Shown piece by piece: positions 34,659 through 46,364 of a stretch of DNA of 64,000 nt. Location: positions 3,968,001-4,032,000 of the forward strand of contig NZ_CP078013.2 of assembly GCF_024112395.2 (NCBI RefSeq), given 5' to 3'. Source of the DNA: Pseudomonas pergaminensis (GTDB lineage Bacteria > Pseudomonadota > Gammaproteobacteria > Pseudomonadales > Pseudomonadaceae). Positions within the stretch are counted from its first letter, which is position 1, and the number at the start of each line of letters is the position of its first letter. Both the position numbers and the translations under genes were made by a program. The notes beneath the pieces were generated by a model. That model was not told the DNA's origin. It searched no databases and was given only the letters and a program-made list of their open reading frames with translations.

Positions 34659-35984
34659 ATGGCACTGACACGCGAACAGCAAATTGCAGCCCTTGAGAAA
34701 GACTGGGCTGAAAACCCACGCTGGAAAGGCGTGACCCGCGCTTATTCCGCTGCTGACGTCGTCCGCCTGCGTGGCTCGGTCCAACCTGAGCACACCTTTG
34801 CAAAACTCGGCGCCGAGAAGCTGTGGAACCTGGTGACCCAAGGTGCCAAGCCTTCCTTCCGTCCCGACAAAGATTTCGTCAACTGCATGGGCGCCCTCAC
34901 TGGCGGCCAGGCAGTCCAGCAGGTGAAAGCCGGTATCCAGGCGATCTACCTGTCCGGCTGGCAAGTGGCGGCGGACAACAACTCCGCTGAATCCATGTAC
35001 CCCGACCAATCGCTGTACCCGGTGGATTCGGTTCCGACCGTGGTCAAGCGCATCAACAACTCGTTCCGCCGTGCCGACCAGATCCAGTGGAAAGCCGGTA
35101 AAGGCCCGGGTGATGAAGGCTACATCGACTACTTCGCGCCTATCGTGGCCGACGCAGAAGCCGGTTTCGGCGGTGTCCTCAACGCCTACGAATTGATGAA
35201 GAGCATGATCGAAGCGGGCGCTGCTGGCGTGCACTTCGAGGACCAACTGGCGTCCGTGAAGAAATGCGGCCACATGGGCGGCAAGGTACTGGTTCCGACC
35301 CAGGAAGCCGTACAGAAGCTGACCGCCGCCCGCCTGGCTGCTGACGTTGCCGGCACGCCGACCATCATCCTGGCCCGTACCGACGCCAACGCCGCCGACC
35401 TGCTGACCTCGGACTGCGATCCGTACGACCAGCCGTTCGTAACCGGCGAACGTACCCAGGAAGGCTTCTATAAAGTGCGCGCCGGTCTCGACCAGGCCAT
35501 CGCTCGCGGCCTGGCCTACGCGCCATACGCCGACTTGATCTGGTGCGAAACCGCCAAGCCAGACCTGGACGAAGCCCGTCGCTTCGCCGAAGCGATCAAG
35601 AAGGAATACCCGGACCAACTGCTGTCCTACAACTGCTCGCCTTCCTTTAACTGGAAGAAGAACCTGGATGACGCGACCATCGCCAAGTTCCAGCGCGAAC
35701 TGTCCGCCATGGGCTACAAGCACCAGTTCATCACCCTGGCCGGCATTCACAACATGTGGCACAGCATGTTCAACCTGGCGCACGACTACGCCCGCAACGA
35801 CATGACCGCCTACGTGAAGCTGCAAGAGCAAGAGTTCGCTGACGCCGCCAAGGGCTACACCTTCGTGGCTCACCAGCAGGAAGTGGGCACCGGCTACTTC
35901 GACGACATGACCACCGTGATCCAGGGCGGCACCTCGTCCGTGACCGCGCTGACCGGTTCGACCGAAGAAGAGCAGTTCCACTAA
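34659..35984 (+). CDS. aceA: Isocitrate lyase
   Basis: A 441-residue protein from ATG 34659 ([20 protein letters not shown]), ACGAGG upstream. The signature [13 protein letters not shown] holds the catalytic Cys near residue 204; other substrate-site segments are [21 protein letters not shown] and TLAGIHNMW. It splits isocitrate into glyoxylate and succinate, the first step of the glyoxylate shunt. It belongs to the E. coli-like short form (434 there), not the 531-residue type of P. aeruginosa. Malate synthase is not nearby. The gene is monocistronic with its own terminator. Confidence 0.98.
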   Translation: MALTREQQIAALEKDWAENPRWKGVTRAYSAADVVRLRGSVQPEHTFAKLGAEKLWNLVTQGAKPSFRPDKDFVNCMGALTGGQAVQQVKAGIQAIYLSGWQVAADNNSAESMYPDQSLYPVDSVPTVVKRINNSFRRADQIQWKAGKGPGDEGYIDYFAPIVADAEAGFGGVLNAYELMKSMIEAGAAGVHFEDQLASVKKCGHMGGKVLVPTQEAVQKLTAARLAADVAGTPTIILARTDANAADLLTSDCDPYDQPFVTGERTQEGFYKVRAGLDQAIARGLAYAPYADLIWCETAKPDLDEARRFAEAIKKEYPDQLLSYNCSPSFNWKKNLDDATIAKFQRELSAMGYKHQFITLAGIHNMWHSMFNLAHDYARNDMTAYVKLQEQEFADAAKGYTFVAHQQEVGTGYFDDMTTVIQGGTSSVTALTGSTEEEQFH

Positions 35985-36046
35985 ACACCGCGTACACGGC
36001 CACTGCGGCCCCAAGGAAGACCTAACCTCAGTGCCGCACAACAATC

Positions 36047-36075
36047 ACGCCCCGACTGGTTCGGGGCGTTTTTTT
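36047..36075 (+). terminator. Intrinsic terminator of aceA
   Basis: ACGCCCCGA-ctggt-TCGGGGCGT followed by TTTTTT, 60 nt past the aceA stop. Confidence 0.9.
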
Positions 36076-36101
36076 GCCTGCTTGAAAACCCCACCTATCA
36101 C

Positions 36102-36192
36102 CTGTGGGAGCTGGCTTGCCTGCGATAGCGGTGGAACAGATTGAAAATCTGCCACTGACCCACCGCTATCGCAGGCAAGCCAGCTCCCACAT
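36102..36192. repeat. REP pair (inverted), GCTGGCTTGCCTGCGA type
   Basis: Arms TGTGGGAGCTGGCTTGCCTG (from 36103) and CAGGCAAGCCAGCTCCCACA (to 36192). The inner ends GCGATAGCGGTGG and CCACCGCTATCGC also pair, giving about 33 bp of potential stem around a 25-nt loop. Between the aceA terminator and the nuo promoter region. Confidence 0.88.
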
Positions 36193-36356
36193 CGACCGTG
36201 TCAATCCTGAAGGTTTTGCGCAAAACATTGATCCAGAGCGGTATTTGCCTGATTCAAATCGGTTAAAAGATCTGTTGCAGCAACTAGCGGCATTCAAGCA
36301 AGTAACGGCAACTTCCCCCGCCACACGAGAACCATTCGCTTAAACCCCGCACAAAC

Positions 36357-36374
36357 AATAGTCATTATCATTTG
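36357..36374. promoter_or_regulatory. Weak Fur-box-like hexamer array upstream of nuoA
   Basis: AATAGT-CATTAT-CATTTG is three adjacent hexamers resembling the Fur unit NATWAT (5, 6 and 4 of 6). The site lies about 250 nt before the nuoA start in an AT-rich stretch. It is a suggestion only. Confidence 0.25.
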
Positions 36375-36627
36375 GCGCATAAAAACTTCGTTACCTGTGA
36401 AACAAAACTTAATTGTTCAAAAGCGCGCTAATGCCCACACTGCAAGGGCTGCAGCCCCAAGAAGGTGCACTATGTCCTTATTCCATCGAATAATTTCGCT
36501 ATCGGAATTTTACTTGCCAGGTGTTTAGCCATAAAATCACCGCGATTGATTGCAGTGCGACATATCGTCACTGCATCGTTACTTTTTCGAGCTCAGAGAC
36601 CTTTGCTCTCTGTTAAGGATTTCCAGC

Positions 36628-37041
36628 ATGACCGAAGCGACAGGACTCATGGCCCACAACTGGGGCTTTGCCATTTTCCTCCTCGGTGTTGTCGGCCTTT
36701 GCGCCTTCATGCTCGGTGTTTCCAGCCTCCTCGGGTCAAAAGCCTGGGGCCGCAGCAAAAATGAACCGTTCGAGTCCGGCATGCTGCCTACAGGTGGCGC
36801 CCGCTTGCGGCTCTCAGCCAAATTCTATCTGGTCGCGATGCTGTTCGTGATCTTCGATATCGAAGCCCTCTTTCTCTTTGCCTGGTCTGTGTCCGTCCGC
36901 GAAAGCGGCTGGACCGGATTCGTCGAAGCCCTCGTTTTCATAGCAATTCTGTTGGCAGGCCTTGTCTACCTATTCCGAGTGGGCGCCCTTGACTGGGCTC
37001 CGGAAGCTCGTCGTAAGCGGCAAGCGAAGCTGAAACAATGA
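36628..37041 (+). CDS. nuoA: NADH-quinone oxidoreductase subunit A
   Basis: A 137-residue membrane subunit from ATG 36628 ([20 protein letters not shown]). Three helices are visible, with the conserved segment [13 protein letters not shown] (here [20 protein letters not shown]) between helices 1 and 2 and [13 protein letters not shown] in helix 2, whose acidic pair lies near the quinone channel entrance. First gene of the complex I operon nuoA-B-CD-E-F-G-H-I-J-K-L-M-N. Confidence 0.96.
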   Translation: MTEATGLMAHNWGFAIFLLGVVGLCAFMLGVSSLLGSKAWGRSKNEPFESGMLPTGGARLRLSAKFYLVAMLFVIFDIEALFLFAWSVSVRESGWTGFVEALVFIAILLAGLVYLFRVGALDWAPEARRKRQAKLKQ

Positions 37042-37051
37042 GGCTTTGGCG

Positions 37052-37726
37052 ATGCAATACAATCTCACCAGGATCGACCCGGATGCTCCTAACGATCAGT
37101 ACCCTATCGGCGAACGGGAAACCGTTTCCGATCCGTTAGAAGATCAAGTCCACAAAAACATCTACATGGGCAAGCTGGAAGACGTGCTGAGTGGCGCGGT
37201 CAACTGGGGACGTAAGAACTCCCTGTGGCCGTACAACTTCGGTCTTTCGTGCTGCTACGTGGAAATGACCACCGCCTTCACGGCGCCCCACGACATCGCG
37301 CGCTTTGGCGCCGAGGTTATCCGGGCATCGCCGCGCCAGGCGGATTTCATGGTTATCGCCGGAACCTGCTTTATCAAGATGGCGCCGATCATTCAGCGTC
37401 TCTACGAGCAAATGCTCGAGCCAAAGTGGGTTATCTCCATGGGTTCGTGCGCCAACTCCGGTGGCATGTACGACATCTACTCCGTCGTTCAAGGGGTGGA
37501 CAAGTTCCTGCCCGTGGACGTCTACGTGCCTGGCTGCCCGCCCCGCCCTGAAGCATTCCTGCAAGGCTTGATGCTGTTGCAAGAATCGATTGGCAAGGAG
37601 CGTCGCCCGCTTTCCTGGGTCGTCGGTGATCAAGGCGTGTACCGCGCCGAGATGCCTTCGCAAAAGGAACAGCGCCGCGAACAGCGAATCGCAGTCACCA
37701 ACCTGCGCAGCCCCGACGAAGTCTGA
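37052..37726 (+). CDS. nuoB: NADH-quinone oxidoreductase subunit B
   Basis: A 224-residue protein from ATG 37052 ([20 protein letters not shown]), GAGG eight bases upstream; a TTG two codons earlier is less likely. The four ligands of the terminal [4Fe-4S] cluster N2 are present: the adjacent pair in GLSCCYVEM (near 67), [11 protein letters not shown] (near 132) and [11 protein letters not shown] (near 162). NuoB hands electrons from N6 clusters to ubiquinone together with the CD subunit. Confidence 0.97.
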   Translation: MQYNLTRIDPDAPNDQYPIGERETVSDPLEDQVHKNIYMGKLEDVLSGAVNWGRKNSLWPYNFGLSCCYVEMTTAFTAPHDIARFGAEVIRASPRQADFMVIAGTCFIKMAPIIQRLYEQMLEPKWVISMGSCANSGGMYDIYSVVQGVDKFLPVDVYVPGCPPRPEAFLQGLMLLQESIGKERRPLSWVVGDQGVYRAEMPSQKEQRREQRIAVTNLRSPDEV

Positions 37727-37798
37727 TCCAGCACCGCTTCTTTTATAGAACGAAAACCTGGCTTCATTCTTTACGTTGACCGAAAGCGATAAAAAACC

Positions 37799-39583
37799 AT
37801 GACTACAGGCAGTGCTCTGTACATCCCGCCTTATAAGGCAGACGACCAGGATGTGGTCGTCGAACTCAATAACCGTTTTGGCCCTGACGCCTTCACCGCC
37901 CAGGCCACACGCACCGGTATGCCGGTGCTGTGGGTGGCGCGTGCCAAGCTTGTCGAAGTCCTGACCTTCCTGCGCAACCTGCCCAAGCCGTACGTCATGC
38001 TCTATGACCTGCATGGCGTGGACGAGCGTCTGCGCACCAAGCGCCAGGGGCTGCCGAGCGGCGCCGATTTCACCGTGTTCTACCATCTGCTGTCGATCGA
38101 ACGTAACAGCGACGTGATGATCAAGGTCGCCCTGTCCGAGAGCGACCTGAGCGTGCCGACCGTGACCGGTATCTGGCCGAACGCCAGTTGGTACGAACGC
38201 GAAGTCTGGGACATGTTCGGGATCGACTTCCCGGGCCACCCGCACCTGACGCGTATCATGATGCCGCCGACCTGGGAAGGTCACCCACTGCGCAAGGACT
38301 TCCCTGCGCGCGCCACCGAATTCGATCCGTTCAGCCTCAACCTCGCCAAGCAGCAGCTTGAAGAAGAGGCTGCACGCTTCCGTCCGGAAGACTGGGGCAT
38401 GAAGCGCTCCGGCACCAACGAGGACTACATGTTCCTCAACCTGGGGCCGAACCACCCTTCGGCTCACGGTGCCTTCCGTATCATCCTGCAACTGGACGGC
38501 GAAGAAATCGTCGACTGTGTCCCGGACATCGGCTACCACCACCGTGGTGCCGAGAAAATGGCCGAGCGCCAGTCGTGGCACAGCTTCATCCCGTACACCG
38601 ACCGTATCGACTACCTCGGCGGCGTGATGAACAACCTGCCGTACGTGCTCTCGGTCGAGAAGCTGGCCGGCATCAAGGTGCCCGACCGCGTCGACACCAT
38701 CCGCATCATGATGGCCGAGTTCTTCCGGATCACCAGCCACCTGCTGTTCCTGGGTACCTATATCCAGGACGTCGGCGCCATGACCCCGGTGTTCTTCACC
38801 TTCACCGACCGTCAGCGCGCCTACAAGGTCATCGAAGCCATCACCGGCTTCCGCCTGCACCCGGCCTGGTACCGCATCGGCGGTGTTGCCCACGACCTGC
38901 CCAATGGCTGGGAACGTCTGGTCAAGGAATTCATCGACTGGATGCCCAAGCGTCTGGACGAGTACCAAAAGGCTGCGCTGGATAACAGCATCCTCAAGGG
39001 TCGTACCATTGGCGTCGCCCAGTACAACACCAAAGAAGCCCTGGAATGGGGCGTCACCGGTGCTGGCCTGCGTTCCACCGGTTGCGACTTCGACCTGCGT
39101 AAAGCGCGTCCGTACTCGGGCTACGAAAACTTCGAATTCGAAGTCCCGCTGGCCGCCAATGGCGATGCCTACGACCGTTGCATCGTGCGCGTCGAAGAAA
39201 TGCGCCAGAGCCTGAAGATCATCGAGCAGTGCATGCGCAACATGCCGGCCGGCCCGTACAAGGCGGATCACCCGCTGACCACGCCGCCGCCCAAAGAGCG
39301 CACGCTGCAGCACATCGAAACCCTGATCACGCACTTCCTGCAGGTTTCGTGGGGCCCGGTCATGCCGGCCAACGAGTCCTTCCAGATGATCGAAGCGACC
39401 AAGGGTATCAACAGTTATTACCTGACGAGCGATGGCGGCACCATGAGCTACCGCACCCGGATTCGTACCCCAAGCTTTGCCCACTTGCAGCAGATCCCTT
39501 CGGTGATCAAAGGCGAGATGGTCGCGGACTTGATTGCGTACCTGGGTAGTATCGATTTCGTTATGGCCGACGTGGACCGCTAA
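37799..39583 (+). CDS. nuoC: NADH-quinone oxidoreductase fused subunits C and D
   Basis: A 594-residue fusion (nuoCD). Residues 1 to about 190 are the 30-kDa subunit, with [20 protein letters not shown]; from about 208 it is the 49-kDa subunit, with [40 protein letters not shown] and the C-terminal [11 protein letters not shown]. The 49-kDa part forms the quinone site with NuoB. The fusion is as in E. coli, and gammaproteobacterial complex I commonly has it. The gap to nuoB is 72 nt and to nuoE 2 nt. Confidence 0.97.
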   Translation: MTTGSALYIPPYKADDQDVVVELNNRFGPDAFTAQATRTGMPVLWVARAKLVEVLTFLRNLPKPYVMLYDLHGVDERLRTKRQGLPSGADFTVFYHLLSIERNSDVMIKVALSESDLSVPTVTGIWPNASWYEREVWDMFGIDFPGHPHLTRIMMPPTWEGHPLRKDFPARATEFDPFSLNLAKQQLEEEAARFRPEDWGMKRSGTNEDYMFLNLGPNHPSAHGAFRIILQLDGEEIVDCVPDIGYHHRGAEKMAERQSWHSFIPYTDRIDYLGGVMNNLPYVLSVEKLAGIKVPDRVDTIRIMMAEFFRITSHLLFLGTYIQDVGAMTPVFFTFTDRQRAYKVIEAITGFRLHPAWYRIGGVAHDLPNGWERLVKEFIDWMPKRLDEYQKAALDNSILKGRTIGVAQYNTKEALEWGVTGAGLRSTGCDFDLRKARPYSGYENFEFEVPLAANGDAYDRCIVRVEEMRQSLKIIEQCMRNMPAGPYKADHPLTTPPPKERTLQHIETLITHFLQVSWGPVMPANESFQMIEATKGINSYYLTSDGGTMSYRTRIRTPSFAHLQQIPSVIKGEMVADLIAYLGSIDFVMADVDR

Positions 39584-39585
39584 GC

Positions 39586-40083
39586 ATGAATAGCACGCTT
39601 ATCCAGACAGACCGTTTCACCCTCAGTGAAACCGAGCGCTCGGCCATCGAGCACGAGCTGCATCACTACGAAGACCCGCGCGCGGCGTCGATCGAAGCCC
39701 TGAAGATCGTCCAGAAGGAACGTGGCTGGGTGCCGGACGGCGCGCTCTACGCCATCGGCGAGATCCTCGGCATCCCTGCCAGCGACGTTGAAGGCGTGGC
39801 CACGTTCTACAGCCAGATCTTCCGTCAGCCAGTGGGTCGCCACATCATTCGCGTGTGCGACAGCATGGTCTGCTACATCGGCGGCCACGAATCCGTGGTC
39901 AGCGAAATCCAGAACAAGCTGGGCATCGGCCTCGGCCAGACCACCCCGGACGGCCGCTTCACGCTGCTGCCGGTGTGCTGCCTGGGCAACTGCGACAAGG
40001 CGCCGGCGTTGATGATCGACGACGACACATTCGGTGACGTGCAGCCTGCTGGCGTGACCCAATTGCTCGAGGGCTACCCATGA
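39586..40083 (+). CDS. nuoE: NADH-quinone oxidoreductase subunit E
   Basis: A 165-residue thioredoxin-like ferredoxin from ATG 39586 ([20 protein letters not shown]). The [2Fe-2S] cluster N1a ligands are CDSMVC (Cx4C, near 92) and CCLGNC near 133. It belongs to the NADH-dehydrogenase module with NuoF and NuoG. Its stop overlaps the nuoF start by four bases (ATGA). Confidence 0.97.
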   Translation: MNSTLIQTDRFTLSETERSAIEHELHHYEDPRAASIEALKIVQKERGWVPDGALYAIGEILGIPASDVEGVATFYSQIFRQPVGRHIIRVCDSMVCYIGGHESVVSEIQNKLGIGLGQTTPDGRFTLLPVCCLGNCDKAPALMIDDDTFGDVQPAGVTQLLEGYP

Positions 40084-41435
40084 CCCTGACTTCTTTCGGC
40101 CCGGCCAACCTGATCAAGCGTTCGCCCGAGACCCATCCCCTGACCTGGCGCCTGCGTGACGATGCCGAGCCTGTATGGTTCGACGAGTACCAGGCCAAGA
40201 ACGGTTACGCCGCTGCACGCAAAGCCTTTGCCGACATGGCCCAGGACGACATCGTCCAGACCGTGAAAGACGCCGGCCTCAAAGGCCGCGGCGGTGCAGG
40301 CTTCCCCACGGGCGTGAAGTGGGGCCTGATGCCCAAGGACGAATCCATCAACATCCGCTACCTGCTGTGCAACGCGGATGAAATGGAGCCGAACACCTGG
40401 AAAGACCGCATGCTGATGGAGCAACTGCCCCATCTGCTGATCGAAGGCATGCTGATCAGCGCCCGCGCGCTGAAAACCTACCGTGGCTACATCTTCCTGC
40501 GTGGCGAATACACCACCGCCGCCAAGCACCTCAACCGTGCCGTGGAAGAAGCCAAGGCAGCGGGCCTGCTGGGCAAGAACATCCTCGGTTCGGGTTTTGA
40601 CTTCGAACTGTTCGTGCACACCGGCGCCGGGCGTTATATCTGCGGTGAAGAAACCGCACTGATCAACTCCCTCGAAGGCCGCCGCGCCAACCCGCGCTCC
40701 AAGCCGCCCTTCCCTGCCGCCGTGGGCGTGTGGGGCAAGCCGACGTGCGTGAACAACGTCGAGACCCTGTGCAACGTGCCGGCAATCATTGCCGACGGCG
40801 TGGACTGGTACAAATCGTTGGCCCGCGAAGGCAGCGAAGACATGGGCACCAAGCTCATGGGCTTCTCCGGCAAGGTCAAGAACCCTGGCCTGTGGGAACT
40901 GCCGTTCGGCGTGACCGCCCGCGAGCTGTTCGAGGACTACGCCGGCGGCATGCGCGACGGCTACACCTTGAAAGCCTGGCAGCCAGGCGGCGCCGGCACC
41001 GGTTTCCTGTTGCCCGAGCACCTCGACGCACAAATGTATGCCGGCGGCATCGGCAAGGTGGGCACTCGGATGGGTACCGGCCTGGCAATGGCGGTCGACA
41101 ACACCGTGAACATGGTCTCGTTGCTGCGCAATATGGAGCAGTTCTTTGCCCGTGAATCGTGCGGTTTCTGCACCCCATGCCGCGACGGTCTGCCGTGGAG
41201 CGTCAAGCTGCTGATGGCCCTGGAAAACGGCGAAGGCCGCGAGGGTGACATCGAGACCCTGCTGGGTCTGGTCGGTTTCCTCGGCCCAGGCAAGACCTTC
41301 TGTGCTCACGCACCGGGCGCCGTGGAGCCATTGGGCAGCGCAATCAAATACTTCCGCTCGGAGTTCGAAGCCGGCATCGCGCCTACCAGCGCCGCCGTCC
41401 CGCCTCTGGCGAGGCCGATCGTAGTCGGCGCGTAA
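40080..41435 (+). CDS. nuoF: NADH-quinone oxidoreductase subunit F
   Basis: A 451-residue flavoprotein. The FMN/NADH site shows [20 protein letters not shown] near residue 65 and [20 protein letters not shown] near 185. The [4Fe-4S] N3 ligands are [11 protein letters not shown] (near 360) and [11 protein letters not shown] (near 405). It takes hydride from NADH and passes electrons to N3. It is followed by an unusual 135-nt intra-operon gap. Confidence 0.98.
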   Translation: MTLTSFGPANLIKRSPETHPLTWRLRDDAEPVWFDEYQAKNGYAAARKAFADMAQDDIVQTVKDAGLKGRGGAGFPTGVKWGLMPKDESINIRYLLCNADEMEPNTWKDRMLMEQLPHLLIEGMLISARALKTYRGYIFLRGEYTTAAKHLNRAVEEAKAAGLLGKNILGSGFDFELFVHTGAGRYICGEETALINSLEGRRANPRSKPPFPAAVGVWGKPTCVNNVETLCNVPAIIADGVDWYKSLAREGSEDMGTKLMGFSGKVKNPGLWELPFGVTARELFEDYAGGMRDGYTLKAWQPGGAGTGFLLPEHLDAQMYAGGIGKVGTRMGTGLAMAVDNTVNMVSLLRNMEQFFARESCGFCTPCRDGLPWSVKLLMALENGEGREGDIETLLGLVGFLGPGKTFCAHAPGAVEPLGSAIKYFRSEFEAGIAPTSAAVPPLARPIVVGA

Positions 41436-41443
41436 CGCTTTAA

Positions 41444-41471
41444 CAGGTGAAGGGTCCGTGCCCTTCACCTG
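41444..41471 (+). promoter_or_regulatory. 11-bp perfect hairpin in the nuoF-nuoG gap
   Basis: CAGGTGAAGGG-tccgtg-CCCTTCACCTG, 8 nt after the nuoF stop. No T-run follows, so it is not a standard terminator. It is followed by a second inverted pair CATGGGC / GCCCATG (41474-41480 and 41505-41511). It may stabilise or process the long operon mRNA. Confidence 0.6.
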
Positions 41472-41570
41472 CTCATGGGCTGACGCCGTACAGGCTGTGT
41501 TGACGCCCATGAATAACAAGATTCCATTAGCCACGCCCGCTGACAACGGGCCAACGAAGAACTTTGAACC

Positions 41571-44285
41571 ATGGCCACTATCCACGTAGACGGCAAAGCG
41601 CTCGAAGTCGATGGGGCAGACAACCTGTTACAGGCATGTCTCTCACTAGGCCTCGACATCCCGTATTTCTGCTGGCACCCCGCGCTTGGTAGCGTCGGTG
41701 CCTGTCGCCAGTGTGCGGTCAAGCAATACACCGACGAGAACGACACCCGTGGTCGTATCGTCATGTCCTGCATGACCCCAGCCACCGACAACACCTGGAT
41801 CTCCATCGACGATGATGAATCCAAGGCGTTCCGCGCCAGCGTTGTCGAATGGCTGATGACCAACCACCCTCACGACTGCCCGGTCTGTGAGGAAGGCGGT
41901 CACTGCCACCTGCAAGACATGACGGTGATGACCGGCCACAACGAGCGCCGTTATCGCTTCACCAAGCGTACCCACCAGAACCAGGACCTCGGCCCGTTCA
42001 TTTCTCACGAAATGAACCGCTGCATCGCCTGCTACCGTTGCGTGCGCTTCTATAAAGACTACGCCGGCGGCACCGACCTCGGCGTATTCGGCGCCCACGA
42101 CAACGTGTACTTCGGTCGCGTTGAAGACGGCGTGCTCGAAAGCGAGTTCTCCGGCAACCTCACCGAGGTCTGCCCGACCGGTGTATTCACCGACAAGACT
42201 CACTCCGAGCGCTACAACCGTAAGTGGGACATGCAATTCGCCCCGAGCATCTGCCATGGTTGCTCCAGCGGTTGCAACATCTCCCCGGGTGAGCGCTACG
42301 GTGAACTGCGTCGGATCGAAAACCGCTTCAACGGTTCGGTCAACCAGTACTTCCTGTGCGACCGTGGCCGTTTCGGCTATGGCTACGTCAACCGCGAAGA
42401 CCGCCCTCGCCAGCCACTGTTGGCCGATGGCGCCAAGCTGAGCCTGGACGCCGCGCTGGATAAAGCCGCCGACCTGCTGCGCGGGCGCAACATCGTCGGT
42501 ATCGGTTCGCCGCGTGCCAGCCTCGAAAGCAACTACGCGTTGCGCGAGCTGGTCGGCGCCGAGCACTTCTACTCCGGCATCGAAGCCGGTGAGCTGGAGC
42601 GCATCCGCCTGGTCCTGCAAGTGCTGAACGACAGCCCGCTGCCGGTTCCGAACATGCGCGACATCGAAGACCACGACGCCATCTTCGTGCTCGGTGAAGA
42701 CCTGACCCAGACCGCCGCGCGTATCGCCCTGTCGCTGCGCCAGTCGGTCAAAGGCAAGGCCGAAGACATGGCCGACGCCATGCGCGTCCAGCCTTGGCTC
42801 GACGCCGCCGTGAAAAACATCGGCCAGCACGCGCTGAACCCGCTGTTTATCGCCAGCCTGGCTGAAACCAAGCTCGATGACATCGCCGAAGAATGTGTGC
42901 ACGCGGCACCGGATGACCTGGCGCGCATCGGTTTCGCCGTGGCCCACGCCCTCGATGCCAGCGCACCGGCCGTCGAAGGCCTGGACACTGAAGCCGCCGA
43001 ACTGGCCCAGCGCATCGCTGACGCCCTGCTGGCCGCCAAGCGTCCGTTGATCATTGCCGGCACCTCCTTGGGTTCCAAGGCGCTGATCGAAGCCGCCGCC
43101 AACATCGCCAAGGCCCTGAAGCTGCGCGACAAGAACGGTTCCATCAGCCTGGTCGTGCCAGAGGCCAACAGCCTCGGCCTGGCCATGCTCGGTGGCGAGT
43201 CCCTGGACGCGGCCTTGCAGGCCGTGACCGACGGCAACGCCGACGCCATCGTGGTGCTGGAAAACGACCTGTACACTCGCACCGATGCCGCCAAGGTTGA
43301 CGCTGCACTGAACGCCGCCAAGGTCCTGATCGTCGCCGATCACCAGAAGACCGCTACCAGCGATCGCGCCCACCTGGTGCTGCCAGCCGCCACCTTCGCC
43401 GAAGGCGACGGCACCCTGGTCAGCCAGGAAGGCCGCGCCCAGCGCTTCTTCCAGGTGTTCGATCCGAAGTACATGGATGCCAGCATCCTGGTTCACGAAG
43501 GCTGGCGCTGGCTGCATGCCCTGCGCGCTACCTTGCTGAACCAGCCGATCGACTGGACCCAGCTCGACCACGTGACCGCCGCTACCGCCGCGAGCGCGCC
43601 GCAGCTGGCCCGTATCGTCGACGCTGCACCGTCCGCCGCGTTCCGCATCAAGGGTATGAAACTGGCCCGTGAGCCGCTGCGCTACTCCGGTCGTACCGCC
43701 ATGCGCGCTGATATCAGCGTGCACGAACCGCGTACCCCGCAAGACAACGACACCGCGTTCGCCTTCTCCATGGAAGGTTACTCGGGCTCCGCCGAACCGC
43801 GCCAACAGGTGCCGTTCGCCTGGTCGCCGGGCTGGAACTCGCCGCAGGCCTGGAACAAGTTCCAGGACGAAGTCGGTGGTCACATCCGTGCTGGCGACCC
43901 GGGCACCCGCCTGATCGAAAGCACCGGTGATTCGCTGAACTGGTTCTCTGCCGTACCGCGTCCGTTCAACCCGGCCCAGGGCACCTGGCAGGTTGTGCCG
44001 TTCTTCCACCTGTTCGGCAGCGAAGAGAACTCTTCGAAAGCCGCACCGGTTCAAGAGCGCATCCCAGCCGCCTACGTGTCCGTGGCCAAGTCCGAAGCCG
44101 ACCGCCTGGGCGTCAACGACGGTGCCCTGCTCAGCCTGAACGTGGCTGGTCAGACCCTGCGTCTGCCGCTGCGCATCAACGACGAGTTGGGCGCTGGCCT
44201 GGTTGCACTGCCTAAAGGCATCGCCGGCATTCCAGCGGCGATCTTTGGCAAAACCGTTGACGGTCTGCAGGAGGCAGCGCAATGA
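41571..44285 (+). CDS. nuoG: NADH-quinone oxidoreductase subunit G
   Basis: A 904-residue iron-sulfur subunit from ATG 41571. The N-terminal [2Fe-2S] domain has [18 protein letters not shown]. The His-plus-three-Cys [4Fe-4S] site is in [16 protein letters not shown], and the second in [19 protein letters not shown] with EVCPTG. The extra cluster N7 motif is in [18 protein letters not shown] molybdopterin-oxidoreductase-like domain follows, with [20 protein letters not shown]. It links NuoEF to the NuoI arm. It overlaps nuoH by four bases. Confidence 0.97.
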   Translation: MATIHVDGKALEVDGADNLLQACLSLGLDIPYFCWHPALGSVGACRQCAVKQYTDENDTRGRIVMSCMTPATDNTWISIDDDESKAFRASVVEWLMTNHPHDCPVCEEGGHCHLQDMTVMTGHNERRYRFTKRTHQNQDLGPFISHEMNRCIACYRCVRFYKDYAGGTDLGVFGAHDNVYFGRVEDGVLESEFSGNLTEVCPTGVFTDKTHSERYNRKWDMQFAPSICHGCSSGCNISPGERYGELRRIENRFNGSVNQYFLCDRGRFGYGYVNREDRPRQPLLADGAKLSLDAALDKAADLLRGRNIVGIGSPRASLESNYALRELVGAEHFYSGIEAGELERIRLVLQVLNDSPLPVPNMRDIEDHDAIFVLGEDLTQTAARIALSLRQSVKGKAEDMADAMRVQPWLDAAVKNIGQHALNPLFIASLAETKLDDIAEECVHAAPDDLARIGFAVAHALDASAPAVEGLDTEAAELAQRIADALLAAKRPLIIAGTSLGSKALIEAAANIAKALKLRDKNGSISLVVPEANSLGLAMLGGESLDAALQAVTDGNADAIVVLENDLYTRTDAAKVDAALNAAKVLIVADHQKTATSDRAHLVLPAATFAEGDGTLVSQEGRAQRFFQVFDPKYMDASILVHEGWRWLHALRATLLNQPIDWTQLDHVTAATAASAPQLARIVDAAPSAAFRIKGMKLAREPLRYSGRTAMRADISVHEPRTPQDNDTAFAFSMEGYSGSAEPRQQVPFAWSPGWNSPQAWNKFQDEVGGHIRAGDPGTRLIESTGDSLNWFSAVPRPFNPAQGTWQVVPFFHLFGSEENSSKAAPVQERIPAAYVSVAKSEADRLGVNDGALLSLNVAGQTLRLPLRINDELGAGLVALPKGIAGIPAAIFGKTVDGLQEAAQ

Positions 44286-45289
44286 CTTGGTTCACTCCTG
44301 AAGTGATCGACGTGATCATCTCGGTCGTCAAGGCCATCGTGATCCTGTTGGCCGTGGTCGTCGCGGGCGCCCTGCTCAGCTTCGTCGAACGTCGCCTGCT
44401 GGGCTGGTGGCAGGACCGTTACGGTCCGAACCGCGTTGGCCCGTTTGGTATGTTCCAGATCGCCGCCGACATGCTGAAAATGTTCTTCAAGGAAGACTGG
44501 ACCCCGCCGTTTGCCGACAAGGTGATCTTCACCCTGGCACCGGTCGTGGCCATGAGCGCCTTGCTGATCGCCTTCGCGATCATCCCGATCACCCCGACCT
44601 GGGGCGTGGCGGACCTGAACATCGGCTTGCTGTTCTTCTTCGCCATGGCCGGCTTGTCGGTCTACGCGGTGCTGTTCGCCGGTTGGTCGAGCAACAACAA
44701 GTTCGCCCTGCTGGGCAGCTTGCGGGCCTCGGCCCAGACCGTGTCCTACGAAGTGTTCATGGGCCTCGCGCTGATGGGCATCGTGGTGCAGGTGGGCTCG
44801 TTCAACATGCGCGACATCGTCGAGTACCAGGCGCAGAACCTGTGGTTCATCATTCCGCAGTTCTTCGGCTTCTGTACTTTCTTCATAGCTGGCGTCGCCG
44901 TGACTCACCGTCACCCGTTCGACCAGCCGGAAGCGGAACAAGAACTGGCCGACGGTTACCACATCGAATACGCCGGCATGAAATGGGGCATGTTCTTCGT
45001 CGGTGAATACATCGGCATCATCTTGATCTCGGCCCTGCTGGTCACGCTGTTCTTCGGCGGCTGGCACGGTCCATTCGGCATCCTGCCGCAGTTGGCGTTC
45101 TTCTGGTTCTTCCTGAAGACCGCGTTCTTCATCATGTTGTTTATCCTGCTGCGCGCTTCCATTCCGCGTCCACGATACGACCAGGTGATGGATTTCAGCT
45201 GGCGCTTCTGCCTGCCGCTGACCCTGATCAATTTGCTGGTGACTGCTGCCGTTGTGTTGTTGAACACGCCAGCGGGCGCGGTTCAGTGA
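44282..45289 (+). CDS. nuoH: NADH-quinone oxidoreductase subunit H
   Basis: A 335-residue membrane subunit with eight helices. Conserved signatures are [20 protein letters not shown] at the first loop and [20 protein letters not shown], whose acidic residues line the quinone access channel and E-channel. It is the docking subunit between the peripheral and membrane arms. It ends 11 nt before nuoI. Confidence 0.97.
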   Translation: MTWFTPEVIDVIISVVKAIVILLAVVVAGALLSFVERRLLGWWQDRYGPNRVGPFGMFQIAADMLKMFFKEDWTPPFADKVIFTLAPVVAMSALLIAFAIIPITPTWGVADLNIGLLFFFAMAGLSVYAVLFAGWSSNNKFALLGSLRASAQTVSYEVFMGLALMGIVVQVGSFNMRDIVEYQAQNLWFIIPQFFGFCTFFIAGVAVTHRHPFDQPEAEQELADGYHIEYAGMKWGMFFVGEYIGIILISALLVTLFFGGWHGPFGILPQLAFFWFFLKTAFFIMLFILLRASIPRPRYDQVMDFSWRFCLPLTLINLLVTAAVVLLNTPAGAVQ

Positions 45290-45300
45290 GGATTTGACCC

Positions 45301-45849
45301 ATGTTCAAATATATTGGCGACATCGTTAAGGGTACCGGTACCCAGTTGCGAAGCCTGGTGATGGTGTTCGGTCACGGCTTCCGCAAACGCGACACCCTGC
45401 AATACCCGGAAGAAGCGGTGTACCTGCCGCCGCGCTATCGCGGCCGCATCGTGCTGACCCGCGACCCCGATGGCGAAGAGCGTTGCGTAGCCTGCAACCT
45501 GTGCGCCGTGGCGTGCCCGGTGGGTTGCATCTCCCTGCAGAAAGCTGAAACCGAAGACGGTCGCTGGTACCCGGACTTCTTCCGCATCAACTTCTCGCGC
45601 TGCATTTTCTGCGGCCTCTGCGAGGAAGCTTGCCCGACCACCGCGATCCAGCTCACACCGGATTTCGAGATGGCCGAGTTCAAACGTCAGGACCTGGTGT
45701 ACGAGAAAGAAGATCTGCTGATCTCTGGTCCCGGTAAAAACCCTGATTACAACTTCTATCGTGTTGCAGGTATGGCCGTTGCCGGTAAGCCGAAAGGCGC
45801 CGCACAAAACGAAGCCGAGCCGATCAACGTGAAGAGCTTGCTGCCTTAA
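45301..45849 (+). CDS. nuoI: NADH-quinone oxidoreductase subunit I
   Basis: A 182-residue ferredoxin-type protein from ATG 45301. The two [4Fe-4S] motifs [15 protein letters not shown] (near 62) and [15 protein letters not shown] (near 102) bind clusters N6a and N6b between NuoG and NuoB. The basic N-terminal helix (about 1-35) lies along the membrane. Confidence 0.98.
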   Translation: MFKYIGDIVKGTGTQLRSLVMVFGHGFRKRDTLQYPEEAVYLPPRYRGRIVLTRDPDGEERCVACNLCAVACPVGCISLQKAETEDGRWYPDFFRINFSRCIFCGLCEEACPTTAIQLTPDFEMAEFKRQDLVYEKEDLLISGPGKNPDYNFYRVAGMAVAGKPKGAAQNEAEPINVKSLLP

Positions 45850-45858
45850 GGAAGAAAG

Positions 45859-46362
45859 ATGGAATTCGCTTTCTATTTCGCATCGGGTATCGCGGTTGTG
45901 TCCACGCTTCGCGTGATCACCAACACCAACCCCGTGCACGCCCTGCTCTACCTGATCATTTCGCTGATCGCCGTGGCCATGACCTTCTTCAGCCTCGGCG
46001 CACCGTTCGCCGGTGTGCTGGAAGTGATCGCCTACGCCGGCGCCATCATGGTGCTGTTCGTGTTTGTGGTGATGATGCTCAACCTGGGGCCGGCTTCGGT
46101 CGCCCAGGAACGCGTCTGGCTCAAGCCCGGCATCTGGCTCGGCCCGGTGATCCTGGCAGCGCTGCTGCTGGCTGAACTGCTGTATGTACTGTTCGCTCAC
46201 CAGAGCGGCCAGGCCATCGGCCACACCACCGTAGACGCAAAAGCCGTGGGCATCAGCCTGTTCGGCCCGTACCTGCTGGTGGTCGAACTGGCTTCGATGC
46301 TGCTGCTCGCCGCAGCCATCACTGCCTTCCACTTGGGCCGCAACGAAGCCAAGGAGCAATGA
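45859..46362 (+). CDS. nuoJ: NADH-quinone oxidoreductase subunit J
   Basis: A 167-residue membrane protein from ATG 45859 ([20 protein letters not shown]), AAGGAAG upstream. Helix 3 contains [20 protein letters not shown], the conserved pi-bulge helix that rearranges during turnover. Five helices overall. Its end meets the nuoK start. Confidence 0.95.
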   Translation: MEFAFYFASGIAVVSTLRVITNTNPVHALLYLIISLIAVAMTFFSLGAPFAGVLEVIAYAGAIMVLFVFVVMMLNLGPASVAQERVWLKPGIWLGPVILAALLLAELLYVLFAHQSGQAIGHTTVDAKAVGISLFGPYLLVVELASMLLLAAAITAFHLGRNEAKEQ

Positions 46363-46364
46363 CG

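Larger units (their letters stand above)
35985..36627 (+). other. 643-nt gap between aceA and nuoA
   Basis: Contents in order: the aceA terminator, a REP pair, about 150 nt without recognisable features, then an AT-rich stretch from about 36350 that probably carries the nuo promoter. A short frame at 36104-36343 is partly made of the REP arms and is not credited. Upstream of nuoA, AAGGA lies about 8 nt before the ATG. Confidence 0.65.

Noticed and set aside
36104..36343. A 79-codon frame between aceA and nuoA
   Set aside because: Its first third is translated REP sequence (GLPAIAVEQIENLPL...), and the remainder shows no known motif, so it is probably fortuitous.
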